A stretch of DNA of 61,396 nucleotides from JBNKEI01 sp050288705 (lineage in GTDB: Bacteria > Myxococcota > Myxococcia > Myxococcales > UBA5297), in the NCBI GenBank assembly GCA_050288705.1, contig JBNKEI010000150.1, positions 1 to 61,396 on the forward strand, read 5' to 3'. This document shows positions 52,923 through 60,803 of the stretch, one piece after another. A program made the position numbers and the translations under genes. How positions within the stretch are numbered: the stretch's first letter is position 1; each line of letters opens with the position of its first letter. The notes beneath the pieces are model-generated. The model was not told the DNA's origin. It did no database searches and saw only the letters and a list, made by a program, of their open reading frames with translations.

Positions 52923-54467
52923 TTAACTTCTCTCTCCCAGAATGTCTTTGGCAATGTCAATACACCAATAGGGATGCTGCCCATTGCTAGAAAGCCTGCG
53001 GACACCGTCCAAGTTTTCCCCAATGGTTACTATTGAGGGCTCTTCCCATTCTTGGTTCTGGTTATTTCGTGTTGTTTGCGGAAAACCTGCCCCAGCAATA
53101 AGTCCATTGCAGAGGCAACGTTTTTCTGCTGAATTTCGTAAAAGTCCACGATTTTTAACAAAAGATTCTAATGGCTCTGCAGGACATCTTTGAAATAAGC
53201 GCCGTTGACCGGCTTCATTAGGTTTGTCTAATCCAATTTGCCTTAATAGTCCAATGTCGCAAGCTCTTTTTCGCATTAGGTATATGGAATTGTCGAATAA
53301 AGTATTTTCAACGTCGGCTACTTTGAAACAGAATCCCGTGGGAGAGAACAACGTCGTTCTAACAATGATAGAATCGTCGCTATTGTTTCGCAATCTTTTA
53401 AATATTGCACAGCGATGGTCTGAGCGCATGCCGGATTCTTCGCACATTGCGTATATTGTACCTGCCTGGATTCCTTGTGCTCCTGATTCAAGGGCGAATT
53501 CGAGCTTTTCTCGACTAGCGAGTCCTCCTCCTAACCAAAAAGGTAGGCCCGTTTTTCGAATAACCTCAAGATCGGCTATGTCTTTGTCCCCATATATTGG
53601 CTGTCCTTGCTGGTCTTTTATCATTGGTCCGGAAGGGTTGGCGTTGTGTCCTCCTGCAGTATGGTTCTCGATAATTAGGCCGTCGGGCGGTTCAGAACTA
53701 CTGTTGGCTAAGGCTACGGCCAGATGTTCTGAGGAAACGATGGAAAGAAATGCCGGTCTGACCAAAGGTTTTCGAGCAAAAACCCCTTCGCAAATTTTTT
53801 GGGGATCGCAGGTGATGAATAATTTCTGGTCTACCTCTTTGTACAAAACGGTCGGTTCAATAGAGACCTTCTCGTGTCGAGTTAGTTGGGAGCATATTTT
53901 GGGAAGTCCGTCAGGATTGCCAGCGCCGACTACGATTCCGTCAACCCCTGCCAGCATTGCTCCGTACATGGTATACAGGAGCGGAAGTTCGATTTTGTAC
54001 AAAAAATTAATGAAAATTGGTCCGGCGTGTCCTTTTTTGGCAAGATAAACCTGGGTAAAACCGGTAGCTATCCAGAGTTCTATTAGCTCGTCTTCTATTT
54101 TCAGTTCGATTTGTTGATAATTAGGGATCATGCGTCCCCCATCGACAGAGTTGCTAATAGTGCATCGGGGAGGATTTTTGTAGCGGTCTTGCGGCGCTTT
54201 ACTGTGAGGAAGAAAATACTTATCTAAAATTTTTCTCCCAACCTTAGTTGTGTATTTGATATCGAGGTTCTGCAATGCTTCGCGAATATGGCCTCCCGGG
54301 TCGCCGAGTTGTAGCTGGCGAACCATCGCAAAATCCGCAGCCGTACCCGATACTGTTCCAGCAATAACGCCAGGTCTTGACTTTGCCGCGGCTTTTGCTA
54401 GACGCCAGTGAGAAACATGAATACCCATTCCACCCTGAATTAGACGAATTTTTTTTAAGAATTCCAC
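52923..54467 (-). CDS. Nitronate monooxygenase / PfaD-like flavoenzyme
   Basis: A 514-aa FMN protein of the 2-nitropropane dioxygenase superfamily. It has RLIQGGMGIHVSHWRLAKA at the N-terminus, a TIM-barrel with GVDGIVVGAGNPDG and IIENHTAGGHNANPSGP, and the phosphate loop LPFWLGGGLASREKL followed by GAQGIQAGT. The C-terminal part (RCPAEPLESFV, KRCLCNGLIAGAGFPQ) belongs to the longer proteobacterial subgroup rather than short Ncd2 enzymes. It may oxidise nitronates or act as an enoyl reductase; substrate unknown. Start set at GTG 54465-54467 with GAGAG 8 nt before. Confidence 0.85.
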   Translation of the reverse strand: MEFLKKIRLIQGGMGIHVSHWRLAKAAAKSRPGVIAGTVSGTAADFAMVRQLQLGDPGGHIREALQNLDIKYTTKVGRKILDKYFLPHSKAPQDRYKNPPRCTISNSVDGGRMIPNYQQIELKIEDELIELWIATGFTQVYLAKKGHAGPIFINFLYKIELPLLYTMYGAMLAGVDGIVVGAGNPDGLPKICSQLTRHEKVSIEPTVLYKEVDQKLFITCDPQKICEGVFARKPLVRPAFLSIVSSEHLAVALANSSSEPPDGLIIENHTAGGHNANPSGPMIKDQQGQPIYGDKDIADLEVIRKTGLPFWLGGGLASREKLEFALESGAQGIQAGTIYAMCEESGMRSDHRCAIFKRLRNNSDDSIIVRTTLFSPTGFCFKVADVENTLFDNSIYLMRKRACDIGLLRQIGLDKPNEAGQRRLFQRCPAEPLESFVKNRGLLRNSAEKRCLCNGLIAGAGFPQTTRNNQNQEWEEPSIVTIGENLDGVRRLSSNGQHPYWCIDIAKDILGERS

Positions 54468-54569
54468 GCAAGTTACTCTCTTTATTAAGATGCCGACAAA
54501 AATACCCAAGCAGCTTACCTTGTATTTTTGTAAATGTACGTAAAACTCAGGTAAAACTCGTGCTAACTG

Positions 54570-55190
54570 TTACCTGTACAAAAGTCGGTGAACCATGTCT
54601 CCGAGTACATCGGTTAACCTTTTCTGCTCAATGGGCGCACCAAATATTTTTATTGAATGAACTACGCTCTCGATGGAATGAGCAATAACCCTAGCCGTGG
54701 CCTCTAAATCGGTAACTCTTAGAGCGTTCGATTGAATTGAGAGAAGTTCGACTATCATGTTTACTACTCGATTTTCTTCTGCAATTCCCATCTTGGCAAA
54801 GTCGGAATCAGTATAAATTAAAGCAGATAGCTCGCGGTGCAATTCCGGCGAAAATTCATGTAGTTTGAGTGATGTGTCAATAATATTTTGTACAATTGAA
54901 CGACTGTCCGTGCAAGAATTGATTAAATTAGGTCCCGTGAGTTTTGTAGCAACTGCATTATGAATTTTTTCTACGTGAAGGCGATGGATTTCTAGTAAAA
55001 GCTCCTTTTTGTCTTTGAAGTAATTATAAAAACTTCCAATAGAAATTCCCGCAGCCTTGGCAATTTTTTTTGAACTAGTCGCATGGTATCCGTGTTCGGA
55101 AAACAAACGTAACCCGGTTTTCAATATCTTTTCTCGGGTTTGTTCGCTGCGTTTTTGTTTTGGTTCTTGGGTTTGTTCGCTCTCGGGCAT
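54570..55190 (-). CDS. TetR-family transcriptional regulator
   Basis: A 206-aa repressor. The N-terminal DNA-binding domain (about 20-65) has REKILKTGLRLFSEHGYHAT, SSKKIAKAAGISIGSFYNYF and KDKKELL, the TetR signature. The rest is a helical ligand and dimer domain, ending HSIKIFGAPIEQKRL. ATG 55188-55190 is chosen for GAGGAG just upstream; the longer frame to 55340 crosses the operators. Two copies of TGAAC-N4-GTTCA lie in the divergent region with the methyltransferase, so it probably represses itself and that gene. Confidence 0.92.
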   Translation of the reverse strand: MPESEQTQEPKQKRSEQTREKILKTGLRLFSEHGYHATSSKKIAKAAGISIGSFYNYFKDKKELLLEIHRLHVEKIHNAVATKLTGPNLINSCTDSRSIVQNIIDTSLKLHEFSPELHRELSALIYTDSDFAKMGIAEENRVVNMIVELLSIQSNALRVTDLEATARVIAHSIESVVHSIKIFGAPIEQKRLTDVLGDMVHRLLYR

Positions 55191-55261
55191 TGGTCTCCTC
55201 TTTATTTTGAAAACCTGCGCAGAATACACCATTGCCGCATGGAGCCTGGATAGAAGAAAAC

Positions 55262-55275
55262 TGAACCATGGTTCA
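55262..55275. promoter_or_regulatory. Palindromic operator 1 (TetR region)
   Basis: TGAACCATGGTTCA is a perfect 14-bp palindrome between the divergent TetR and methyltransferase genes. It shares TGAAC-N4-GTTCA with the element at 55320 and lies 72 bp upstream of the tetR start. It is a likely binding site for the TetR protein. Confidence 0.65.
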
Positions 55276-55319
55276 TTTTCTGTTGACTCCTTTGCACGAG
55301 CGGCGCTAGCTTTAGAAAG

Positions 55320-55333
55320 TGAACCGCAGTTCA
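55320..55333. promoter_or_regulatory. Palindromic operator 2 (TetR region)
   Basis: TGAACCGCAGTTCA has the same arms as operator 1, with a different four-base centre. It starts 58 bp after operator 1, about 5.5 helical turns, and lies 44 bp before the methyltransferase ATG, where it could block that promoter. Confidence 0.65.
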
Positions 55334-55376
55334 ACTTCAAAAACGAATAGCCTCGCGTTATTTAAGGAGGACGCAA

Positions 55377-55931
55377 ATGGCAGAGCATGTATGTCCTGTA
55401 TGGGTCGGGCGCCTTCTGGCTAATCCGCTTCGACGGTTGCTGGTTAAACCAGAAAATCTACTTGGGCCTTATGTCAAAGAAGGAATGACCGTGCTTGAAC
55501 CTGGTCCGGCAATGGGTTTTTTCACCATACCTATGGCTAAGATGGTAGGGCAGAATGGGAGGGTAATTTGCGTAGATATTCAGGAAAAAATGTTCCCACC
55601 TTTGCTGATGCGAGCGAAAAAGGAGGGCATAGCTCATTTGATAGAAACACGTGTCTGCAGCACTACTGACCTTGGCGTTCAAGACCTTGCAGGTAAAATC
55701 GATTTTGCACTAGCGTTTGCAATGGTCCACGAGGTCCCCGACGTTAGAAGCCTTCTAGCGCAGATCAACAATTCACTGCGCATGGGAGGGAAGCTACTAA
55801 TCGGGGAACCAAAATTTCATGTTTCCAAAAAACTTTTTCAAGAAACGTTGCGTCTGGCTCGTGAGGTTGGGTTTTCTATCGAAGATTCCCCAGGCATTAC
55901 TCAAAATCACAGCGTACTTCTCGCGAAATAA
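55377..55931 (+). CDS. Class I SAM-dependent methyltransferase
   Basis: A 184-aa methyltransferase with a single Rossmann domain. The SAM loop is VLEPGPAMGFFTIPMAKMV, the acidic strand VICVDIQEKM follows, and IDFALAFAMVHEVPD matches motif IV. The domain is short and has no added substrate domain, so the substrate cannot be guessed; relatives include Methyltransf_11/25 proteins and small-molecule or lipid modifiers. AAGGAGG lies 7 nt before ATG. Probably the target of the divergent TetR. Confidence 0.85.
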   Translation: MAEHVCPVWVGRLLANPLRRLLVKPENLLGPYVKEGMTVLEPGPAMGFFTIPMAKMVGQNGRVICVDIQEKMFPPLLMRAKKEGIAHLIETRVCSTTDLGVQDLAGKIDFALAFAMVHEVPDVRSLLAQINNSLRMGGKLLIGEPKFHVSKKLFQETLRLAREVGFSIEDSPGITQNHSVLLAK

Positions 55932-55964
55932 TCATTCGAAGGTTTGGTGATCAATGAAATAAGC

Positions 55965-55996
55965 GGACTATTTATTATTTGAAAATAATTTAGTCC
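55965..55996 (+). terminator. Terminator-like hairpin after the methyltransferase gene
   Basis: GGACTA-TTT-ATTATTT (from 55965) pairs with AAATAAT-TTAGTCC (to 55996) apart from a small internal loop, and TTCTATT follows. It separates the TetR-controlled unit from ribE. A further small hairpin, GGCTGGCA with TGCTAGCC (56009-56026), lies before ribE; the leader lacks the conserved parts of an FMN riboswitch. Confidence 0.6.
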
Positions 55997-56123
55997 TTCT
56001 ATTGGATTGGCTGGCATCTGCTAGCCGAGAAAAACGTGGCGGGTCCAAAAACTGCTTAGCTGGGAAAAATGCTGCAACATCCTACTGGTGCTTTGAAACT
56101 GGACGGCTATACTTCCGCGCATC

Positions 56124-56753
56124 ATGTTTACAGGATTGGTACAGACAGTAGGTACGGTAGTTTCAGTAGCGCCCGGTTCCATGACGCGCATTCGCATTCA
56201 AGCTTGCGGATGGGAAGAAAAATATCTCTTGGGCGAATCGATTGCGCTAGATGGTGTATGCCAAACAGTAGTGGCCTTTTCTTCGCGTGATTTCCAGGTA
56301 GAGGCTTCGCCAGAGACTCTGCGCAGAACTACTCTTGGCTCTTGGCGGCAGGGAAAAAAAGTTAATTTGGAGCGTGCTCTTCGCTTTTCTGATCGTCTTG
56401 GTGGGCACATGGTTCTGGGTCATATTGACGGGGTGTCTCGTCTTACCTGTCGAAAATCAGAGGGAGGGTCGCTAATTCTAGGGTTTGAACTCGATCCCGC
56501 TTGGGCTTTATTGGTAGTGGAAAAAGGCTCTATTGCGGTAAATGGAGTTAGCCTAACCGTCAGTCGATTGGAAAGTAACCGTTTTTACGTTTCGCTCATT
56601 CCTGAATCCGCCCAACGAACGACTTTGGGTAATATAGAAGAGGGTTGTGAAGTCAACATTGAGACTGACATAGTTGGTAAATACCTCGCTCGATTTGCCG
56701 GTAAAAGTCGAATTCAAGAGGATTTACTCAAAAGATGCGGTTTTGGTTTTTAA
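56124..56753 (+). CDS. ribE: Riboflavin synthase
   Basis: A 209-aa enzyme that dismutates two 6,7-dimethyl-8-ribityllumazines to riboflavin. Two homologous barrel halves are visible, each with the lumazine-binding pattern: MFTGLVQTVGTV with GESIALDGVCQTVV, and HMVLGHIDGVSRL with KGSIAVNGVSLTVS. The short C-terminal trimerisation helix is present (FGFG end). No strong ribosome binding site precedes ATG, but the MFTG start is invariant in the family. Confidence 0.96.
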   Translation: MFTGLVQTVGTVVSVAPGSMTRIRIQACGWEEKYLLGESIALDGVCQTVVAFSSRDFQVEASPETLRRTTLGSWRQGKKVNLERALRFSDRLGGHMVLGHIDGVSRLTCRKSEGGSLILGFELDPAWALLVVEKGSIAVNGVSLTVSRLESNRFYVSLIPESAQRTTLGNIEEGCEVNIETDIVGKYLARFAGKSRIQEDLLKRCGFGF

Positions 56754-56781
56754 GCGAAAAATCAATATGAGTTAGGAAAAG

Positions 56782-58032
56782 GTGGCCATTAAAATGGATG
56801 CGCAGGACATTCGTAAAAGTGTAGAACTAGTAGAAAAAGCCATTGAGGCCATTCGTCGTGGGGAAATGGTGATCCTTACCGATGACGAAGATCGTGAAAA
56901 TGAAGGCGATTTGGTCATGGCGGCGCAAAAAGTTACCCCCCAAGGTATCAATTTCATGGCTACCCATGCACGGGGACTTATCTGTTTAACCGTTACTGAG
57001 GCGAGAGCACGTAAACTTCAGTTGCCTCTCATGGTTCAGGATAATGGTTCGCAATTTCAAACTGCTTTTACGGTAACCATTGAGGCCAAACGCGGAGTTA
57101 GCACTGGAATTAGTGCTGCTGATCGGGCGGTAACCATCCAAACCGCAGTGCACCCCAAAGCCAGGGCTTCTGATTTGGTGCGCCCTGGTCACGTTTTTCC
57201 TTTAGTGGCCCGTGATGGGGGAGTACTGGTAAGAACTGGACAAACCGAGGGATCGGTCGATTTGGCGCGCCTGGCCGGTTTTGAGCCGGCAGGGGTCATT
57301 TGCGAGATCATGAACGCTGATGGAACTATGGCCCGACGAGATGACTTGATTTGTTTTGCGCGTCACCACCAAATGGTTCTGTTGTCGGTAACCGATTTGA
57401 TTCGCTACCGATTGGAATCAGAACGGCTGGTACGACAAATTGAAAAAGTAAAAATGCCTATCGCTGGCCTTGGAGAGTTTTCGGCTGTTCGTTACCACTG
57501 CATTGCGGATCAACGAGAGCATGTAGCTTTCGTAAAGGGCAGGGTTGATGATTATTCGCCAGTGCTAGTACGGATGCATGTTTGTTGCCCAATGGGAGAC
57601 GCTAATCTTTTTTCTGGATGTCAATGTGGACCCTTTTTAAGAAAAGGGTTAGAGAGAATCGCCAGCGAAGGAAGAGGCGTGCTTGTTTACCTTAATCATG
57701 GTGCTTGTTTTCAACTGGGGTGTGTTCATTCACTCAAACAGAAAGTTGGTGCTGGACAAGAAAGTTTACGGGAAGTAGGAGTAGGAGCGCAGATTTTGCG
57801 TGATTTAGGAATATCCTCCATTCGGCTTATGACCGATCATCCCCCGAAAACAGTAGGTATGCAGGCATATGGTTTGTCGGTGGTGGAAGCAATACCCATG
57901 AATGCTTCCACCGAAACAGAAAAACGAATGCCAGCAGGGCAAGAACAGGTTAGTGAGTCAAACCCGGTCGAGCCCGACTCAATAGTTGATGTCCAGCAAT
58001 CGAGGACGGAAAAAAATGCCAAAAATTATTGA
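56782..58032 (+). CDS. ribBA: DHBP synthase with degraded GTP cyclohydrolase II domain (RibBA/RibBX-like)
   Basis: A 416-aa protein. The N-terminal DHBP synthase half (1-205) looks active: TDDEDRENEGDLVMAA, RGVSTGISAADRA, RPGHVFPLVARDGGVL. The C-terminal GTP cyclohydrolase II half (206-375) keeps the three zinc Cys (CPMGD, GCQCG) but has lost the RxDCG Arg and Asp and the RQEGRxIGL substrate motif (YLNHGACFQLG instead). It is also shorter by about 13 residues ahead of the SLREVGVGAQIL part. A polar tail ends it. It resembles RibBX-type proteins with an inactive second domain. Start GTG 56782 or ATG 56794. Confidence 0.9.
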   Translation: MAIKMDAQDIRKSVELVEKAIEAIRRGEMVILTDDEDRENEGDLVMAAQKVTPQGINFMATHARGLICLTVTEARARKLQLPLMVQDNGSQFQTAFTVTIEAKRGVSTGISAADRAVTIQTAVHPKARASDLVRPGHVFPLVARDGGVLVRTGQTEGSVDLARLAGFEPAGVICEIMNADGTMARRDDLICFARHHQMVLLSVTDLIRYRLESERLVRQIEKVKMPIAGLGEFSAVRYHCIADQREHVAFVKGRVDDYSPVLVRMHVCCPMGDANLFSGCQCGPFLRKGLERIASEGRGVLVYLNHGACFQLGCVHSLKQKVGAGQESLREVGVGAQILRDLGISSIRLMTDHPPKTVGMQAYGLSVVEAIPMNASTETEKRMPAGQEQVSESNPVEPDSIVDVQQSRTEKNAKNY

Positions 58033-58492
58033 AGGAAGTATGATTGGCCAAGGGCTAAAAGTAGCCTTGGTTATCTCCCGCTTTAATAGCTTTATTACTG
58101 ACGAGCTTCTGAAAGGCGCTTCAGATGCACTACTGCGACATGGGGTTGCCGGTGCCGATATTTTGGTAATTCGCGTTCCTGGTGCTTTCGAGCTTCCCCA
58201 AGTTGCGCGGCGGGTTGTGCATAGTCAGAAGTTCGACGCGGTGGTGGTTCTGGGCGCGTTAATTCGCGGTGGCACATCTCATTTCGAGTATATTGCTGCG
58301 GAAGTATCCAAAGGTATAGCTCAACTTGCCATGGAGTCTTCTTGCGTGGTGTCCTTTGGGGTATTGACCTGCGATAGTTTGGAGCAGGCGATTGAGCGTG
58401 CAGGAACCAAAGCAGGCAACAAGGGTGCTGACGCTGCTTTAGCAGCTATTGAGACAGCAAATGTGGTGCGAGAATTAGGCGAGGTTCAATGA
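58016..58492 (+). CDS. ribH: 6,7-dimethyl-8-ribityllumazine synthase
   Basis: A 158-aa enzyme that joins DHBP and the ribityl-pyrimidine to make lumazine, usually in 60-mer or pentamer shells. Active-site features: ALVISRFNSFIT, IRVPGAFELPQVA, VVVLGALIRGGTSHFEYIAAE (catalytic His) and GTKAGNKGADAA. ATG 58016 lies inside the end of ribBA (17-nt overlap) with GAGGACGG upstream. Confidence 0.97.
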   Translation: MPKIIEGSMIGQGLKVALVISRFNSFITDELLKGASDALLRHGVAGADILVIRVPGAFELPQVARRVVHSQKFDAVVVLGALIRGGTSHFEYIAAEVSKGIAQLAMESSCVVSFGVLTCDSLEQAIERAGTKAGNKGADAALAAIETANVVRELGEVQ

Positions 58493-58935
58493 AAGTACGC
58501 CGTGGAACACGCAGTATAGCTCGTGAACGGGCTCTTCAAGCTCTGTATCAGGTTGATTTGGCAAGAGCCGATCCTTTAGATGCACTTTCTGATGCTTGGA
58601 AAGACGATTGGAAGAGCGAAGACATATCTTCCGATGAACAGCTTTTTCAATTTAGCGAATTAATTGTTCAAGGAGTGAGTGAGCATTTAGCACAGGTCGA
58701 TGAGCTTATTGAAAAGCATAGCCACCATTGGCGAATTGAACGCATGTCGCGGGTGGACCGCAATGTGTTACGACTAGCAGTATACGAGTTGCGGTTTTGT
58801 AGCGATGTGCCGCGCAAGGTGGTGCTAAACGAAGCCATCGAGTTGGCTAAGCGATACGGGACTGAAGAATCGGGAGCGTTTGTAAACGGCATCTTGGACA
58901 AAATTTCTTCTCACTTGAACGGGGAAAAGGCTTGA
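58489..58935 (+). CDS. nusB: Transcription antitermination factor NusB
   Basis: A 148-aa all-helical protein that binds boxA RNA with S10 (NusE) in rRNA antitermination. Family signatures: RERALQALYQVDLA at the N-terminus, NVLRLAVYELRFCSDVPRKVVLNEAIELAKRYGTEESGAFVNGILDKI at the end, here given as separate parts LAVYEL, VVLNEAIELAK and FVNGILD. It overlaps ribH by 4 nt (ATGA), the common ribH-nusB order. Confidence 0.96.
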   Translation: MKVRRGTRSIARERALQALYQVDLARADPLDALSDAWKDDWKSEDISSDEQLFQFSELIVQGVSEHLAQVDELIEKHSHHWRIERMSRVDRNVLRLAVYELRFCSDVPRKVVLNEAIELAKRYGTEESGAFVNGILDKISSHLNGEKA

Positions 58936-59546
58936 GGCTTTCTTTTGCCGATTTGGGGGGGTGGGCAATTGACAATGCAGTCGAAACAGACGCGGCTTGC
59001 TTGTTTATCTTTTCCGATGAACGTCCTTTGCGAGGTTTAGCTGGCTATATCGATTGGCGTTTGTGCGGGGCTCTTTCAAGAATTTTGCTGGAAGGGCGAT
59101 TTGTTGGGGAGTTCGGAGACGCGTTGCTATTTCCGGTTCGCCGAAATATTTCATTTTCTCGAATATTTTGTTTTGGAGCAGGACAGGGAGGCAAGGTAAC
59201 CCGAGAATCTTTTTCGATACTGGTACGCAAGGCATGTGAAACCATTTCGCTAGCCGGATCTCAAGCCTTCTTAGCAGAGTTTCCTCCGGCCAATTTGCCT
59301 ACTCAATTAGAAGAAGAGGAACGTGCCAAAATGTTTTTAGACGAAGGTGTTTCCCGTTTTTCAGGCCGGCAAATAATGTTGGTAGGTGACGCAAAAGCGT
59401 TAATAAAAACTTTTCAAAGTGTAGCGCCTAAAGCCACTCATCTTCACATCGACCGTGAGCCTTGGGGACCAATAGTTTCCCCGGTAGCAACATCGGCGGT
59501 GCCACATAGGAAGGATCGTGTCTCCGTTCTTCGTCGGCAATCATAA
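58932..59546 (+). CDS. M17 peptidase N-terminal-domain-like protein
   Basis: A 204-aa protein that resembles the macro-like N-terminal domain of leucyl aminopeptidase without the catalytic zinc domain: DERPLRGLAGYIDWRLCGALSRIL, then EGRFVGEFGDALLFP and IFCFGAGQGGKVTRES. Deltaproteobacteria often carry such a stand-alone protein after nusB; the role is unknown. It starts at TTG 58932, overlapping the nusB stop (TTGA). A G7 run occurs near the start. Confidence 0.7.
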   Translation: MRLSFADLGGWAIDNAVETDAACLFIFSDERPLRGLAGYIDWRLCGALSRILLEGRFVGEFGDALLFPVRRNISFSRIFCFGAGQGGKVTRESFSILVRKACETISLAGSQAFLAEFPPANLPTQLEEEERAKMFLDEGVSRFSGRQIMLVGDAKALIKTFQSVAPKATHLHIDREPWGPIVSPVATSAVPHRKDRVSVLRRQS

Positions 59547-60024
59547 CAGGCGATTTCAACACCAACGTTTTTCGCTCTTATTTGGCAAAACCAATCATTT
59601 CTGCACTAAATTGGCGATATTGCCCATAAGTCGGTTGGTGATGCAGTTATATGCTGCGGGGTGCTTGCTAGGTGGCTGTGCCCAACCTTTGTTCGAAATA
59701 AGGCTCCCGCTAGCAATTGTGCACGTTGCTCCTCATGATGGAGCAAGCGGGGTGGATGTTTGGTGGAATCCAGTTGTTTGCTTTAACCTTCCCGTCGAAA
59801 CCGAAAAAGCCAAAGAAAAAATTGTTCTCGAAAAGTATGGGCAAGGCGAAGTAGAAGACCAATCTTTGCAACCAACCGAGAGCGCTAACTGTCTGGTTGT
59901 TAAGCATGGTGAACTGGAACTCGATCAGCAATACGTAATTCGGATAAAACAAGGCCTGGTGGCAGCCGATGGTACTTCGCTAGCTACAGAAATATCTACC
60001 ACCTTTCGCACGGTAACCAACTAG
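59518..60024 (+). CDS. Ig-like (Big_5/SbsA type) lipoprotein
   Basis: A 168-aa maximal frame. The mature part is one SbsA-type Ig-like domain: IVHVAPHDGASGVDVWWNPVV, CFNLPVETEK, LELDQQYVIRIKQGLVAADGT, and STTFRTV at the end. A lipobox LLGGC precedes it. GTG 59518 has AGGAAGG 5 nt upstream but would put the lipobox Cys near residue 54; ATG 59641 gives a very short signal, so the true start is unclear. It overlaps the M17-like gene by 29 nt. Probably surface-anchored. Confidence 0.65.
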   Translation: MSPFFVGNHNRRFQHQRFSLLFGKTNHFCTKLAILPISRLVMQLYAAGCLLGGCAQPLFEIRLPLAIVHVAPHDGASGVDVWWNPVVCFNLPVETEKAKEKIVLEKYGQGEVEDQSLQPTESANCLVVKHGELELDQQYVIRIKQGLVAADGTSLATEISTTFRTVTN

Positions 60025-60025
60025 A

Positions 60026-60763
60026 ATGAATGGATTTTTGGAAGGACGAATAGCGGTGGTTACTGGCGGTAGTGGCAAATTGGGAAGGGTCATTGCTAAG
60101 GAGTTAGCCAAAGAGGGGGCAACCGTTATTGTCCAGTTTTTTTCCCAAAAGGAAGAAGCGCAGCGGGTGGTAGACCAAATCAAGGCTGAGCAAAAAAGGG
60201 CAGTAGCGGTGGGTGCCGATTTGACTTCCATAGAAGAAGTGCAACGAATTTTTTCGATAGCGGAAGAGCTCGGGGGATGTGATCTGTTGATAAACAGTGC
60301 CGGCATATGGGAACGTCGCCGATTTGCAGACATGGGCGAAGCCGCCTGGAAAAAAATGTTGGAAACTGATCTTTTTGCTCCCTTTTATTGCTGTAGAGCA
60401 GCATTTCCCTCCATGAAGAAAAAGGGTGGGGGGGACATAATTAATCTTGTCGATGTAGGAGGGGGAATCCGGCCCTGGCGTGAGTACTCTCACTATTGCA
60501 CGGCTAAGGCTGGATTAGCCATGCTTACTAAGTGTCTGGCGTTAGAATTAGCTCCAGCCATTCGCGTCAATGGAATAGCTCCCGGTATTATCTCCGGAAG
60601 TAAGTATTCCAGTACTACGGAAAAACAACGGCTTCTTTCTCGGGTTCCTTTGCAGTATGAAGGAAATTCGCTCGATGTAGCTGGTGCAGTGCGGTATCTT
60701 TTGCAAGCTAAATATGTCACCGGTCAGATACTGGCGGTGGACGGGGGTCGATCCATCGCTTAG
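60026..60763 (+). CDS. Short-chain dehydrogenase, pteridine-reductase-like
   Basis: A 245-aa NAD(P)H-dependent oxidoreductase of the SDR superfamily. The cofactor loop is VVTGGSGKLGRVIA and the structural motif LLINSAG. The Tyr-Lys pair is in HYCTAK. The catalytic Ser position appears to be Asp (NLVDVGG), as in pteridine reductases and FolM. C-terminal TGQILAVDGGRSI is normal. It could reduce a pterin or quinonoid compound; substrate unproved. Starts 2 bp after the Ig-like gene ends. Confidence 0.88.
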   Translation: MNGFLEGRIAVVTGGSGKLGRVIAKELAKEGATVIVQFFSQKEEAQRVVDQIKAEQKRAVAVGADLTSIEEVQRIFSIAEELGGCDLLINSAGIWERRRFADMGEAAWKKMLETDLFAPFYCCRAAFPSMKKKGGGDIINLVDVGGGIRPWREYSHYCTAKAGLAMLTKCLALELAPAIRVNGIAPGIISGSKYSSTTEKQRLLSRVPLQYEGNSLDVAGAVRYLLQAKYVTGQILAVDGGRSIA

Positions 60764-60803
60764 TTAGCTAGTAATTAGGTAACTTTTTCAAATCGAGGTT
60801 CGA

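Noticed and set aside
55932..56123. FMN riboswitch ahead of ribE
   Set aside because: The conserved RFN junction sequences are absent; only a simple hairpin is visible.
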